From positions 775,291 to 839,290 of the forward strand of contig NW_006768799.1 of NCBI RefSeq assembly GCF_000204055.1: a stretch of 64,000 nucleotides of DNA. The letters are read 5' to 3'. The notes beneath the pieces are model-generated. The model was not told the DNA's origin and did no database searches. It saw only the letters and a program-made list of their open reading frames with translations. This document shows, piece by piece, positions 1-13,055 of the stretch (positions are counted from its first letter, which is position 1; every line of letters starts with the position of its first letter). A program made the translations under genes and the position numbers. This DNA comes from Melampsora larici-populina 98AG31. Its lineage: Eukaryota; Basidiomycota; Pucciniomycetes; Pucciniales; Melampsoraceae.

Positions 1-2
1 GT

Positions 3-3000
3 CGACAATTCTCTTCTGATTCACTTATAAGTTATCTCACTGCATATCTATGGGGTGGTGCAATCATTCTCTTTGTCAATATCTTTGTCTTTCCTCATAC
101 GGCGGAAAAGGTCAGTCATCTAGTTCTGCTTGCCTACTACCTAAGTATAGAGGCATATATTGAAGCAAAAACTCGCATTTGTTCCATCACATTTTGTCTT
201 TTCACGCAGGAGCTGCGAATAGCGTTGGCTGCCTCTTTGGATCACTGTCGTGTATTTTTTTGTTTACTCTCCAAAACTTATCGACTAGAGATCAATGAAG
301 AAGAAACTCGTGTGCGAGACGAGCTTGCTCAGTCTATCAGAGCAGACTTCAATATACTTCAAGGTATAATGACAGAAACTAGAATTGAGATAGTTTGGTC
401 AAAGTGGTCAATGTCGGATTATAATCTCATGGTTCACAAGACCCGTACAATCCAACAAATCTTGACTACAGTTCATACAAACCTTCAATCACTAGATGGG
501 TTAAATACCAAGGAGTTTAAAAGAGATTTTTTATTAGGAGCAGATAAATCATTAGATGAACTTCAAAAAACGATGCATCAATCATTACAGGAAATTCAAA
601 AAGAGTTAGGAGTCGGTGATCAATGTGAATCTTTTAATCAAAAAGAAGCTCAAGATATGAGAGAAGTAGATTTAGAGAATTCTTCACCTTCTGATACAAG
701 ACCTCAACGAAATCGTTCTTCAAGCCAGAGTACTTCGATCATGGAAGTCGAAGCTAGACTACGCTCGGTTCAAAATAACCTTGCAAATGAATTAAACATG
801 TCATCCCGAAACTCATACTCGATCGAGACTCTCGCCTCTGCAGACTCGATCCGTAATTCTAACCCAGAACATGATATACCAATGTCTCATAAATCATACA
901 CAGATTCCACTCCCGGTTTCCCATCTACTGAATTAAAGAAGGAGCAAATACCCAGTTCACTACAAGGGAAGTTATTAAAGGCTTCTTCTATGTTTGAAGA
1001 ATTCCAATATCGTAAAATAGGTGTCTTTTTAGGATCTGGAAGGTTATATGATTCTAGCGAAACAATGCTACTGAAACCTTCATCTTCTGTACTGTCTATG
1101 TCCGGTCCAAAAAGCTCGACAGACATTCAAGAAGCTGAACTAGAGCATGAAACCAACAAAACCTCATCTCACCCCATCTCATTTGTCCGTAAAACCAATC
1201 CTCATGATCCGAATTCACATTTATCTACACCAGCACTGGGCTCTCGTCCAACTTCGAATCAAACCTTTCTAACTGAAATTGAAGAGACTGAAATCCATCA
1301 AACCTTTCTACGTGCATTCTCTTATTCGTTCAGTATACATAATTTGATAAAAGAGGTCACCGAATTACTTGAACATGTTACTGAGAACCTTCCGAATGGT
1401 TCAAAACGAAAATCATCTCTTCACTTTCATTTTTTGGAAAATCTAAATCCAAAGGTTCAAAAACGTAAACCTACAAACCCAAATGACGATAACGAAACAG
1501 GATCAAATGTAAATCCATCCTCAACAGAAGAATCTGAAGACGAGAAAGGCAATTTATCAATGCGTGAAGCATTAGACGCTCTAGAAGGTCGAGAACACAT
1601 TCCATCCAAGAGGGGTGTGCTTGGATGGTTAATCCGACTTGAAGATTACATTCGTTCACCTGATAGTATATGCGCCTTCAAAGGAGCCTGTGGGGCTTCT
1701 GTACTCGGGATTCTATTTTGGGTAGACAAGACACGTCGATTTTCAACAGACTTTACTTTATCAAGTGGATTACTCACCATTATGGTCGCTATCACTCCCA
1801 CCTTAGGACAGAGTTGGATGAGTTTTATGTTCCAGATCTGTGGTCAAGGTCTAGGTTTGGTGTATACAATGATGTGAGTATGTTTGATACTTTTTATCTT
1901 TTACAAAGAAAGCAAAATTGACACTTTTGAAAACTTGATCAGTGCTTTGTTGGTCTTTAGAGATGTAGGAGGTTATAAATACAATCCATACGGATTAGTA
2001 GTAGCCTTATCATTATTTGCAGCTCCACTCTGTTACATGCTCTATAGCGATCCTAAATTATTTATCTTATGTCTTTTAGCTTTAAATTCAGCTGGTGTGC
2101 TAGCTTATTCAGAATTTTTGAATCGTAATCATACATTTGATTCACCGGCACATAGAATGGGTAAGATCTTAACAGCCTTGGCTGTGGCTTTGGCTATCGT
2201 CACTAGTTTACAACTTTTGATTTTAAGAAATCCAGCTAAAAGATCTTTACGTAAAGCTATGGCTCAAGTTATGAAAGCTAATACTGCTTATACAATTATT
2301 CTTCAAGCTTATGTTAAAGCAAGTAAGTTGATCATCATCTTTTAAAGTCATGTGGTTCTAATTGTTAAAAGATTTGATTTCTGATCTGGGGAAAATTTTG
2401 TTGGTTTTTTATTTAGCTGTCTCGACTGATCCTTATCGACGTCCTTCACATAAAGCACTTCGAAGAGTTTACCATGAATTGATCAAACGTGAAACTCAAA
2501 TTCAAAGTCAGATTTTGAATTTGATCCCACTCATCAAGTGAGCTTTGAAGTTATTGTGCTTTTTTTTGGACCCGAATGTGACTCTTATTTCGGAATGCTC
2601 TTCATAATATCTACGTGCTAAAAATAGGTTTTCAAGTGTTGAACCATCATTTGTTAAACCTTTTAATGGAAAACAATATTCAAGACTTGTGAAGTTAGTC
2701 TTTTTTCGTTTGAATCATCATGAACCTTTCAAGCATTTATTAACCTCTCGTGAAACCCTACTTTCCCAGAGCCAATCAACGAATCCTAGGTAAATTTCTC
2801 AACCATTTCAAATTAATTAAATGAAAGATGAAGAATGATTTATTAAAATTTGATGGAATTCGTATTTTTTGTTTTGTTTTACTTTAGATCGGAATAGGGA
2901 TGCAAGAATGGCAATAGGAGATCAACCGATTTCAGAAATCATTATAAAAGAATTCGTCAACAAATTACATTCTCATCGAAAAAGAGCGATTCCAGAACTT

Positions 3001-3587
3001 AGAGTCTCATTTTATCTTTGTACTTCTACTTTACAATCTAAAGTAAATCCACCCCCCAAAAAAAAATCACTTTTTTCATTTTCTGTGATTATGATTTCTT
3101 TGAACTGATTCACACTTTTTTTTTTTGGAAATCTGTTGATTTTTTTTTCTTTCTTTAGTTTCCTTTACCTAAAAATTTACCAAAAGGAAAAGATCATTCA
3201 ATTGAATTCTTTCATGATGGACTTTTATTATCGATTAGATTGATTCAAAAATTCTCGAAATCTAAAACAAGATCAGATGAATCGAAGATTTTAACCAATC
3301 GTGAATTAACAAGATATTGTATGTGTTTCAGTTTTTTTAAATCGTTCAAAATTCATACTTTGGATCAAATTGATGATAAAATCTCTTGCTTTTTTTTGTA
3401 AAGGGTCTTATTTATTGAGTATGATTAGTATTTTTGAACAATTAGAAGAAATCGAAAATGCAACGTAAGTTTAACCAAGTTCATGTTTTTCTAAAGAAAT
3501 TAAAATTCAATACCTTTTGTTTTGGTTTATTTTTCTTTTAGTCAAATCTTGTTTGGAAATATGGAAGATGATCCATTAGATTTTTAA
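3..3587 (+). CDS. ArAE/DUF2421-type membrane transporter-like protein, 5' end outside window
   Basis: Nine visible exons: 3-110, 210-1873, 1943-2322, 2417-2537, 2628-2789, 2898-3042, 3159-3318, 3404-3464 and 3542-3587. All introns are GT..AG and the phases close. The protein enters with a membrane segment ending FPHTAEK, followed by ELRIALAASLDHCRVF. A long loop of about 400 residues with Ser-rich disordered stretches comes next, then a second hydrophobic block (VFRDVGGYKYNPYGLVV and following helices) and a conserved soluble C-terminal region. This order matches fungal proteins with the putative ER-transporter N-terminal domain (PF10337), an FUSC-like membrane block and DUF2421 (Brefeldin-A-sensitivity-like family). 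These are thought to be membrane exporters; the substrate is unknown. The N-terminal membrane half lies upstream of the window. Family assignment is from recognised motif order; transport function is inference. Confidence 0.8.
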
Positions 3588-4473
3588 ACAATCATTCACA
3601 CACTCAGAATGCCTTGGAATCTTGAGGGGAAAAAAATCAAAACCAGTTGAAAGGTTTTTTTTTGAAAGATTTCCAAGTATAATGTAATATTCATGAAGTT
3701 AAAAGTAAAATCAATATATAATTGTTTTTGATAATTTTCATCTTTTTTTATGATTTGATTTGATTGATGTGATAAAATTTAAATAAGAAAAAAAAGTAAT
3801 GAACAAGAAAAACTCAGACTTTGATTGTATAACAAGTTTTCTTTTTGTAACTTCTTTTGGGTTAGATGTTTGATTTTTGAAATGATCAATAATGATTCTA
3901 ACTCATAACGCTCATGTCATTTTTAACTATGAAAGATTTGAGAGTTGATTTGCTCAGTCCGAATTTGGTAGGAATTCGAGGTGTTGAAGATCTTGAAAGA
4001 AAAACAAACTCAGATGTTGGTGAGAGCGGATGATACTGCATATATATGATCAACCACTGCCAGCATATGTAATGCAGAAGAGTAGGTAACTCCAGAGCAT
4101 GATGATCAGAAGTACGTATAGTGAGTTGAAAGCCTTTATGGAATTCTACTAATTGCAATTCTCAGACTCTGTCTAATATGAGTCCAAAAACTTGGGCATT
4201 CTCAACTCTCTAAATCACTCGAGTCTCAGTGGCGCTTATGTTTGAAGTGGAATTCTCTTTTGCTTCAATCAGTATAACACATTCATTTGGTACAAAAAAA
4301 TGGAAATGCAATAAAACATTAAAAGTACAAAGTTTTCAGAAAAGATATAATACATATGTAATCGAAACCAAAAAAGAAGAAGAAAAATGAGATGATATAT
4401 AAAAATCCTAATCCTTTTTTTTTATTTCTTTGAAACTTTTAAAATTAGACTACAAACACATTTACATTTACAA
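3588..4473. other. Convergent intergenic region
   Basis: Lies between the 3' ends of two convergent genes. It is AT-rich with poly-T/poly-A tracts and contains no coding signal with codon-like structure. It presumably holds both polyadenylation regions. Confidence 0.6.
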
Positions 4474-6208
4474 TTAAATTTCAACTTCAAACTTAACCCC
4501 ATCTTCAATTTCTTGATCTTCTTTTGTTGGTTGTTGATCGTGATGTTCATCTACTTCAGTTAAATCAACAAAATCATCTAAGATTTCAATTAATCCCATT
4601 GATTTAAACGCTTTGTCTAACATCTCATTTTCAATTTCTTCTGTTTCTTCTTGATCTTGAGATTCTTCTACTTCATCTTCATCTTCTTTTGAAAAGATCT
4701 CATCCGATTCTTCCTCTTCTGATTCATCTTCATTTTCTTCAATCATTTCATCTGCTATTTCCATCATCTCGTCGGTCATTTCCATCATTTCATCCGTCAT
4801 TTCCATCAATTCTTCACGCATCTCTGTCACTGCTTCTTCAATTGCTTCGAGAATTTCATTAGATCCAGAAGGTCTGCTTGCAATTGAAGAGGGTGCTGCG
4901 CTACGGTAATGGTGATGATGGTGATGAGTAATATAATTGTTGTTGATGATTTGTGTGATGACAGGTTCATCTAATTCTTCCCATAACTCCACAAGGTTTT
5001 CCAAGTCTTCTTCATTTTCATCTTCCTCCTCTTCGTCATCTTCATCTTCATCTCCATCAAAACTAACTTCAATCTCATATTCTTCTTGATCATCTTCGAG
5101 ATCTTGATCAGTTTCAACTTCTTCAATCTGAGTAATTTCAGGTCCTAAGTTAGGTTGATCACAATACAAATTTTGACCTTCAGGATGAAAACATCTAGAA
5201 CGAGTTTCAGCTTGAGGTGTGTTTTTGAAATCATTCTTAAAGTGTTCCATATCTAACCAACCAATCGCACCACGATCACCGAACCCACCAAAATAAAATA
5301 CTTTTTCAACTTTAAACCTAACCCATTTAGATACATGTGGAGCATCATCATCATTCCCATCCCAAAGTGTTGAATCAGGATGAAATCGTTCATATAACTC
5401 TTTAGCTTCTTTAAGATCTTCAATCGGTTCAAGTTTACCAAACAAAGAGATCCGTCTCCAATTAGCTGACCATAAAGAAGATTGACGTTGGATTGAAGCT
5501 AATTCGTCTTTAATTGAAAGTGTTGCTGAATGGTTTGGTACGTCTGTTTCGATGTTATGGTAGATGTTGGAGATGGGAAGTGAGAGTAGGAGTAAGTCTC
5601 CGTTGGGGTAGGGTGCAAAGTATTCTTGGAGACCGATTGGTAGGCCTTGGAGTGATTCATCTGGATGATCTTTTGGAACTGGATTGGAAGGAACGAAAAG
5701 GAAAAGAATGTTAAAAGCTTTTTTCAGGGAGGTTTGGGTTGGAAAGAAGATTGAGCGAGGTTTGTAGAGCTTTAACTTACAAGTACTTATTAAAGTTCCA
5801 ACACCTTTTGATCCTGGATTTTGGAAAGAAGTAGGATTGAAAAAATTAATTAATTAAAGGGGTTCAAGAACTTTAGAGATCCGATTGATGAAATACTCAA
5901 CTATATTGAATTAACTCTCTTGCATGAATAGCTAATTGATCAATCAAACAAAAAAGTTATAAAACCAATTAGTTTGAAAAGAAAATAAAAGACTCATCGA
6001 AATTAAACATACCAGCTTGTTTTAAATTCTCTTGATTGTTTTCTTCATCATCATCATGTAGATTAGATGATAAACTAGAAGATGGTTCTTTAAAATGTAA
6101 CTGTGTTGGAGTTGATTGTTTTATAAATTCACTTGGTAAAGTTAAAGAAACAACAGATTGTAAGATAAGAGAAGTTGAGAATAAGATAGTTGATGAATGA
6201 AATAACAT
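4474..6208 (-). CDS. CREG-like (FMN-binding split-barrel) secreted protein with acidic C-terminal extension
   Basis: Three exons on the minus strand: 6208-6013, 5813-5781 and 5678-4474; 477 aa. The start MLFHSSTILFSTSLILQSV gives a hydrophobic signal peptide. The core reads GVGTLIST, DHPDESLQGLPIGLQEYFA, NGDLLLLSLPISNIYHNI, RRISLFGKLEPIED and YFGGFGDRGAIGWLD, the order of the CREG/pyridoxamine-phosphate-oxidase-like fold of fungi. CREG proteins are secreted or endolysosomal glycoproteins of this fold that lack known oxidase activity. After the YCDQ motif the paralogue at 55533-56723 stops, but this protein continues for about 200 residues of Asp/Glu-rich low complexity with a natural six-histidine run near plus 4910-4930. 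The acidic tail has no recognised domain. Upstream ATGs exist in the same frame (near 6313), but the signal peptide supports 6208. Confidence 0.8.
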
Positions 6209-7825
6209 GATGATGGTCTGAATTGGTTTGAGGAGAATTTGAATTGAGTTTGTGTTGCGGAGTTTTGAGAAAGTGAATTGTTGGAGATAGGAGTTCGGAA
6301 TGATGATCAGCAAGTAATTAATTGCACAGCTTTGGTTGAAGTGATTCGAAGATCAAACTTACATTTTATTTAAACTTAATCAAATAAATCTGACTGTTTT
6401 CTTATTTAATCACCGAAGTATTAATCAATCGAAAATATATATCACAAACAAAAAGATTAAATAAAAACGAAGATGATTTAAAGGTTCCTATAAAAAATGA
6501 AAAACGTTGAGTAAATCGAATTTAACTGTAAGAAATGCATGAAATCGAAACTTACTCAAAGTGTTTTTTATAAAAAAGAAAGGACGTTGTAAATGTTCCA
6601 ATGCCAGTTGGAGAAAAAGATAAAAGTTGATAATAAGAATGGTTTTAGTACAGTTGTACAATAGTTTTAACTTGAAAAAAGAAATTCTATAATAATAATA
6701 AAAAAGAAAAGTAAAGTAAAGTTGTCTCTAAACCAGTAGATTAAAGAAATGTTAAGTAAAAATAGTAATAAAGACTTATCGAAAAATCACAGTAGAGATA
6801 TATAATGTACTATATATATATATATGGTGTAGTTGGGATTGAAGTTTTTAATTTTGAAAAATAACAAAATTAATTATGAAAGCTGTAGGTCTTTTTCGAT
6901 CATGATGAAGAGTGTATTTAAGGTAGTTTTGACTGGTACGGGTAGAAATCAAAGCTATGAGAATAGATCTGGTTCATATTGATTGTGTAATAGCTTGGTA
7001 GTCGTAGTGGTAGTAGTTGAAGTTCTTGGCTTTTCCATCAACGTGAGTAAAAAGTGGAATGTTTTTGTAAAAAGCTTGGATGGAATTGAATTGGATTGAT
7101 ATTTTAGACTAATTTAGTTTTTAGTTGTTGTTCGTTCTAAGATCCTGAAGAAAGGTTACCAACAAAACCTCCATGGATTATCGAACAAGGCGAAAAGCTA
7201 GAGTTCTTTTGATTGTATAGTCACGATATTGTATGTACTTAGTGATGAAGTGAGAAAAAGAAGCACACCAAGACTTCTATCTCCGTTACGATCAAACGTC
7301 CTGCTCGGCTGATTTCGCGTCCACCCCGATGTGAAGAGAAGATTTGTTTATGTTCAGTGAGATTGAATGAGATCACTTCAAAGGATTTGGTTGATACAAG
7401 AAAAGAACATGATTTCGAGAGATGGAGTCAAGCTTCGAAAGGCGAGCAGCGGGTTAGGGTTTCCTTCGCTTCATCAGTCTTTTTTGAGGACTACACACCT
7501 CACAGAGACTCGCTCCCTGTGCTTCTCCTCTTGCCAGTCTCAGTCCCTTTCTCAACCTCTCGTGATTCTTGAGCCGAGGGGAAAATGTTCAGGTGACTCG
7601 CAACTCACAAGGAATCACATAAACAAACAAACTTACTCAGAATTTCATGAATATTTATCTCAAGAGATGAGCCAATCAAGAATTTGTCATGTAAAAGTAG
7701 AAACTGAGTCTGACTCTGAACAAAGGGAAACTTTAAAAGCGTCCAAATAATTTCTTAAAATTCCATAAAGTTGACTTGAATAACTTTTTAACAGTCTCAC
7801 ACAATCGAGCTGAAACACGACCATC
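6209..7825. other. Intergenic region between divergent genes
   Basis: Separates the CREG-like gene (-) from the Stc1-like gene (+) and so holds both promoters. AT-rich, with a short (TA)n tract near 6811-6824. Open frames at 7357-7750 lack start context, splicing and recognisable protein features. Confidence 0.5.
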
Positions 7826-8979
7826 ATGCCAGCTATACGTTCATCTACTTCTACTTCTGCTTCTACTGATACTCATCGTTCTTATCCTCATCAGGATGAT
7901 CGAAACCGAAATCGAAATCAAAATCGACTCTTTTGCACTCGTTGTAGATTAGTATGTGATCCAAGTTTTTCTTCGAAGTTTCTGTTCATGATTCAAATGA
8001 AAGTTTTGATGATCATTTAATCATTGAATGTTTTTTTTGATGAACATGCATGAACAGGTCAAAGAATTAGACGAATTCGATGGAAATCAATTAGTCAATC
8101 GGTTTGGTAAAAATCAAATAGTAAGTTATCCTACACTTGAAAAACCCTCAAACTTCATCACCCATCAAACATCCATGGATCTGATGCTTGTGTTTTCTTC
8201 TTATTCTTTGGAATATCATTTAGAGAAGTCATAAATTTAAAAATTATAATGTAGAAGAAGAAAGATTAAAATCATCAATCGAATTAGATAAGAAAGATAA
8301 AGTTTGGTGTAAGAGATGTGTACCTAAACAAATTGAAGAGTTTCATTGGTTAGTTCAATCTCCTCACCTTCACTTACCTTTTCAAAATATAATCTTTTTT
8401 GTTAATAATTTTTTTTCTTGATTTTCCTTTTTTTGGTTTGTAGTAGTGATTGTCAAAGGACTTTACCAAGAGTAAGAGCCAGTTTCACTCTACATGATGA
8501 TTCCATACCAATCCAATTAAGTGTCTCGTTTGCTTCTGTCTCTTTAACAAAAGGCCAAATTTTCACAAGCACGTAAGTAACCCTCATTCATCTCTTCAAC
8601 CAATCTGAACTATTCCAAAAGAAACAATCTTACTGATCAGTTTGTTTGTTCATCTTTCATAATCATTTAGAGTTTAAAATGAATAAAACAGATGATGATA
8701 GATTATGTAAAGATTGTGCAAATTTGATTACTGAAAGAATTGAAGCTCATAGACTTGGTAATCATTTTGAAGTGTAAGTTCTTTTGAATTCATCTTCTTT
8801 CTAATTTCTCATCTTAACATCTTCTTCTTCTGATCACTATTTTGGATTTTTTCTTTAGTGAAATGATTGATGAAAAATTAGCTTCTATAAGTCATGAATC
8901 ATCTGAAACTTCAAACCAATCTTCTTCAAAAGAGATCGTCACTCTAGAAGATTATGATGATGATGATGAAGATGAATAA
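7826..8979 (+). CDS. Stc1-domain-like zinc protein (RNAi/heterochromatin connector candidate)
   Basis: Seven exons: 7826-7951, 8058-8120, 8224-8348, 8444-8471, 8554-8572, 8671-8773 and 8859-8979; 585 nt, 194 aa, phases close throughout. After a Ser/Arg/Asn-rich N-terminus come four CxxC pairs: CTRC, CKRC, CSDC and CKDC. Between them lie the spaced motifs LVKELDEF and CQRTLPRAKFSQAQFK. The repeated pattern CxxC, then LPxxxFSxxQ, then CxxC is that of the Stc1 domain (PF12898). In S. pombe Stc1 bridges Ago1/RITS to the CLRC H3K9 methyltransferase complex. The C-terminus is acidic (run of Asp/Glu). The very small exons 4 and 5 (28 and 19 nt) are needed to keep frame and restore the FSxxQ motif. 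An unrelated treble-clef or LIM-like protein is the main alternative. Confidence 0.68.
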
Positions 8980-10353
8980 AAAATAAAGTAAGCCATTCTG
9001 TTCTTGTTTATAATTTATACTGCCTACTCATAGTGAATTTTCCTCACATCTGACACATGATAAAACCTACTACAGATTTTTAGTCAAGCTCAAGTCAGGT
9101 TGAAACCAGCACATGTTTTATAACTGAGTTTTCAGTTCATAAAGTGTTGCTGAATTGAATGCTGACAGATGTAAGAAAAACAACAAGAGGCTTATCGAAA
9201 ACAGTTAGTCTTTGTATGAACTAAATATGTAGGCTCAAATCAAGAGTTTCCAATTCGGGCTAGAGTTCACATTTGAAATTTCTACAGATCTCACCATGAA
9301 ATAAATCGTCTTGTTTTACTCACAGCCCCCATTTACTGGTCACTGGCAGACCAGAACATCCAATCAGATTCCAAAAGATTCTTTGTGATTTATCAAATCA
9401 CAACATACAAGGGACAAGACTGTATGCCATGTTTCACTGTAGTCCAAGATTAATGAACCAACAGGTTCTTTGACTGTCTACTGTGTTGCATAAGCATCCT
9501 TTGAGCAAAGAAAGATGAAAAAGGAAAAATTGATGGGTGTGGTTATTTAACCTCTTGAGTAAATCAAACCCTTATCATTATGACTTGAAGTGAGTTAAGC
9601 AATGTTCTATGTCAGTCAAAGTGGCCTTCAAGGCTTGGATACCTGATCATTGGGAGAATATAAGTGCTGAATAAATCTATAGACAAAGTTATCTAACTCA
9701 GATGCCAAATTTTGTGGATGAGCTATAAGCTCTTCTCTTGCTAAGACTGGTTTGTCTAGATTGGAGTTTGTATGTTCACATCACATAGACTTTCATTTGA
9801 AATATCAAGATCTTGAGCTCAGGTGCAAGTTGTATTACAAAGGCTAACAAAAGAATTGAAGCAACAGACCTATGTGAAAGATACCATGAGCGGTAAGAAT
9901 CACTATCACACATGAAGAATCAAAACTGATCTTGAAAATAAAGTTCATCACCAAAAAAATGAGTGATGCTTGAAAGTTGAAAGCAAAGACAAGTTCTTAC
10001 TAAGATTTACTACAGTCGTTTGCAAAAAGCTTTTCCAAATTTGCCGGCAAAACTCGAGCGATTTGGCAGTGAATTTGTGACAAGCTTTTTGAAAACGACT
10101 GTAAAGAGAATCTATAAGTCAAGTCATCATCTTCACTTTTTATTTTTGTTGCAAACAATACCTTGATAAATCAAAACAACAATAGTCTACAACTTGGATA
10201 GAATTTTAACAATTCAAACAAATTTCACAATCAAACACAAGACCAAAATTAAAGAATTATACAAAAAAAACCCCATCAAAACATAAAATTAAAACTAAAA
10301 ACACAATCCAAGTTTAAACAAATCATTAAGGTATAAAAATTAGATTCAATAGC
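8980..10353. other. Intergenic region with one foldback element
   Basis: No gene-like frame on either strand. Apart from the inverted repeat at 10011-10103 nothing recognisable is present. It separates the 3' ends of two convergent genes. Confidence 0.5.
10011..10103. repeat. 93-bp foldback (MITE-like inverted repeat)
   Basis: Arms 10011-10032 and 10082-10103 are inverted copies (starting TACAGTCGTTT and ending AAACGACTGTA) with one mismatch over 22 bp, around a 49-nt spacer. It lies in untranscribed-looking DNA. Either a short MITE or a hairpin-forming relic; no clear target-site duplication was seen. Confidence 0.65.
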
Positions 10354-13055
10354 TCAAGAGGTGGTGATTCTCTCTTGATTTGGGTTTTGGTCAATTTGAT
10401 TAGATGTAAGATGTGGTTGTGGTTGTTGATTGACTTGTGGTTGTGGTTGTAATTGATTGGTTTCTATTACTTTCCTTTTACGTTTACGTTTAGGTGAATT
10501 AGATGGATTTAAATGATTTGAATCTTTGATTTTTTCTATTGAATTTACAAGTGGTGGATTTGAATTTGAAGGCATTGAGAGATTTGAAAGATTTGAATTA
10601 GTTTTCGAAAGGTTAATCGAACTGATCGGATTCTTGGAAAGAGTTCTGTAAGTTGATGATGTGATTGTGGGTTTTCTATTACTTTGAAATCGGATGACTT
10701 GATCTTTTGAATCGTCATCTGAAGTTGGAAATACAAATCCCAATAATCGATTTTCTGAAGAAAAAAACAAGTCCATCTTAATTTGGATAATGACAAGTTA
10801 ATTTCTGATTCTTGATCAAGGTTACTTACTTAGTTCTTTTGGTTTCCAATCTGGTGCTGTCCATTTAGACGAATCATCTGAATCATAGGCAACATCTCGG
10901 TTTTGTGCAATATCATTTTGATTTCGTTTCCATGCCACTGACCCATTCAAAAGATCATCAATATCTGAAATTCTCAAAACAAAGAGATACCTCATCATCA
11001 ACTTGACTTACATTGAATTGGTGTAAGCGAATCTTCATCTGCATCTAAATCTTCATCATCCCCATATTTCGTCATGGCTTGAACCGAGAGACAAACCGGA
11101 TCAGCTCCCATCTCACTTCAAGTTCAAGTCAATCACATACCATCAATCGCACTCTGAAGTCGTTCAAGATGGGTCAACTGAGTCTTGACCACCGTATTGG
11201 CTTTCACAGGTGGAATGTCATTAGCTCCGCCATTTCGTGGATCCGCTCGTGAGGAAGTAGCGCTAAGTCGTAATTGACCACTTGCACCAGCTGAAGATTT
11301 TGGAAGATCTTCAGTTTCGATAGATTGAGCATAATTCTGTACCATGATCTTTTGTTTCTTAGTCAAGTTAGCTTTTCAATCAAACCGTTCAACATTCAAA
11401 GTCAGTTCAAAAAAAGAGAGATCGGTTTGATGATGATAGATTTGACTGACCATCTTCAGTTAAAGCAGTAATCCCACTATTAGGTAAATCATCAATAAAT
11501 CCAATCCCTTCTTCACCTCTCCATTTCTTTAAGAAATCTAATCTATACAATTGCATTTCTTTACCCCATTGACTTCATCATCTAAATCTATATTTTCTAT
11601 ATTATCTGGTAATCTTGCTGAAGGATGAATATCTTCTAATCTTGCCAATTGAAAAGCTTGAATCTTTGTTTCTACGGTGAAATCTGCTGCTGAAGATGGG
11701 TCTTCGAGAAAGTGGTGCATTAGCCATAGGAATGCGTAGGCTCTTAATTTGGTTGGGATACTGGATTCAGAGTGGTAGGTTGGTAAGTGGATTATTAATC
11801 AAGAAGAGCTTCAAGATCAGATTACGTACGTTGTAGGTGAAAATAGATCGTGTAATACAAATCCTTCGGGAAAATATTTCGCGCTTACATACTGAAAAGA
11901 GAGGATTGTTAGAATTCTATTCATCACGTTCATTACGATAGATTGAGGATATGGCCCACCGGTTCAACATTGAATAATTCAAAGATTAAATTCACAACAG
12001 TCGTAGGTGGACGTAAACCATGAGCCTATAAATTGTGCAAAAAGAGATCTTAGTTTCAGCGTTCATAAATCCAGTTTGAAGATTGAAGATGTAGAAATCG
12101 ACTAACACTACGATTTGAGATCTCAGGTAATGAACCTGCTTCATTATTAACTTCATAAGGTAATTGACAAGATTTTAACATTGTCTTGATTCTTGGTGCA
12201 TCTTGTAAATTTGTTTTACAATATTCATCTTTTTGTAAACAAGGAATCGGATGATAAGTTCGCATGTAAGCCCTTAATTCGGGATAAACTAATTCATTTC
12301 GAGTTGTCAGTCTCATTCCATGATCTATAGAGATTGGTTGAAGCTTACAAGCTACAGTCGTGTTGATACGACCAATGTTGATCAAGAAAGAAGCTATACA
12401 AAAATTAGTAGCCCACTATTGTCAAAGAATTCGATCAGTTCAGATTTCTCACTTAGATCTAAGATCAAGATTCTCTAAAACTTACATTCGGGTTCTCATC
12501 TAATTGTCTTACAGTACTTTTTGCAGCTTTACTGAATTTGGATAATGTTTCAACATAAAGTTCTTTGAAAGAAACAGCACGTTGATCTAGAGGACTTGTG
12601 AATTGAAAAGTTCGATCATTGCTAGAAAAACACCAAAATGTTCAAGATTCAAAGGCTATGATAAGTATGGATTCGAAAACTTCATGAATGAGTTTGATAT
12701 TTAAACTCTTACAAGATATCACTCATTAGATCGTACTGTATATCAGCCCTTGTAAACATTTCGCCTAATCAAAGTTAAGCGAATTCGAATAGAATAATGT
12801 TTGTAGATAAGTTTCGAGCTCATCTTGCTCGTCATGCTTTTTTTGTTCAAGAGTGTCTCGTACCATCAGCCTTTTTTAATGCCTAGATTGAAGAATCAGA
12901 TGCATTTTTTTGTTAGTATCGAATTGAAATCAAAACACACGATAAAATTTGAAATGTCAAAATCAACTTACCCATCCTGGGGTATCTTTTGTTGCGTTAG
13001 GAGCATTGCTTTGATTAGGTGGTAATTGAGCTCGATTCTTTTTTGGTGCTGGCAT
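10354..13055 (-). CDS. Ies1-like subunit of the INO80 chromatin-remodelling complex
   Basis: Thirteen exons on the minus strand: 13055-12972, 12882-12864, 12764-12713, 12621-12486, 12415-12349, 12288-12107, 12025-11960, 11891-11830, 11760-11451, 11371-11141, 11104-11012, 10964-10830 and 10754-10354. The core reads ALKKADGEMFTRADIQYDL, ASFLINIGRINTTVAFYP, AYMRTYHPIPCLQ, LQDAPRIKTMLK, RPPTTVVNLIFELF and AYAFLWLMHHFLED, in the order of the fungal Ino Eighty Subunit 1 family. INO80 slides and edits nucleosomes in the nucleus; Ies1 is an accessory subunit. The C-terminal 250 residues are low-complexity with a basic KRKRKRK patch (likely nuclear localisation signal). Exon 9 needs one extra base at the C4 run 11564-11567 to keep frame (see findings). 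Start chosen at MPAPKK; a longer in-frame start exists at 13259. Confidence 0.8.

Noticed and set aside
4910..4930. Six-histidine run as a cloning-vector tag
   Set aside because: It sits inside a spliced native gene, uses mixed codons and has no vector sequence nearby.
7357..7750. Overlapping plus-strand frames as a gene upstream of the Stc1-like gene
   Set aside because: No recognised motif, no splice structure and no start context; composition is like the surrounding intergenic DNA.
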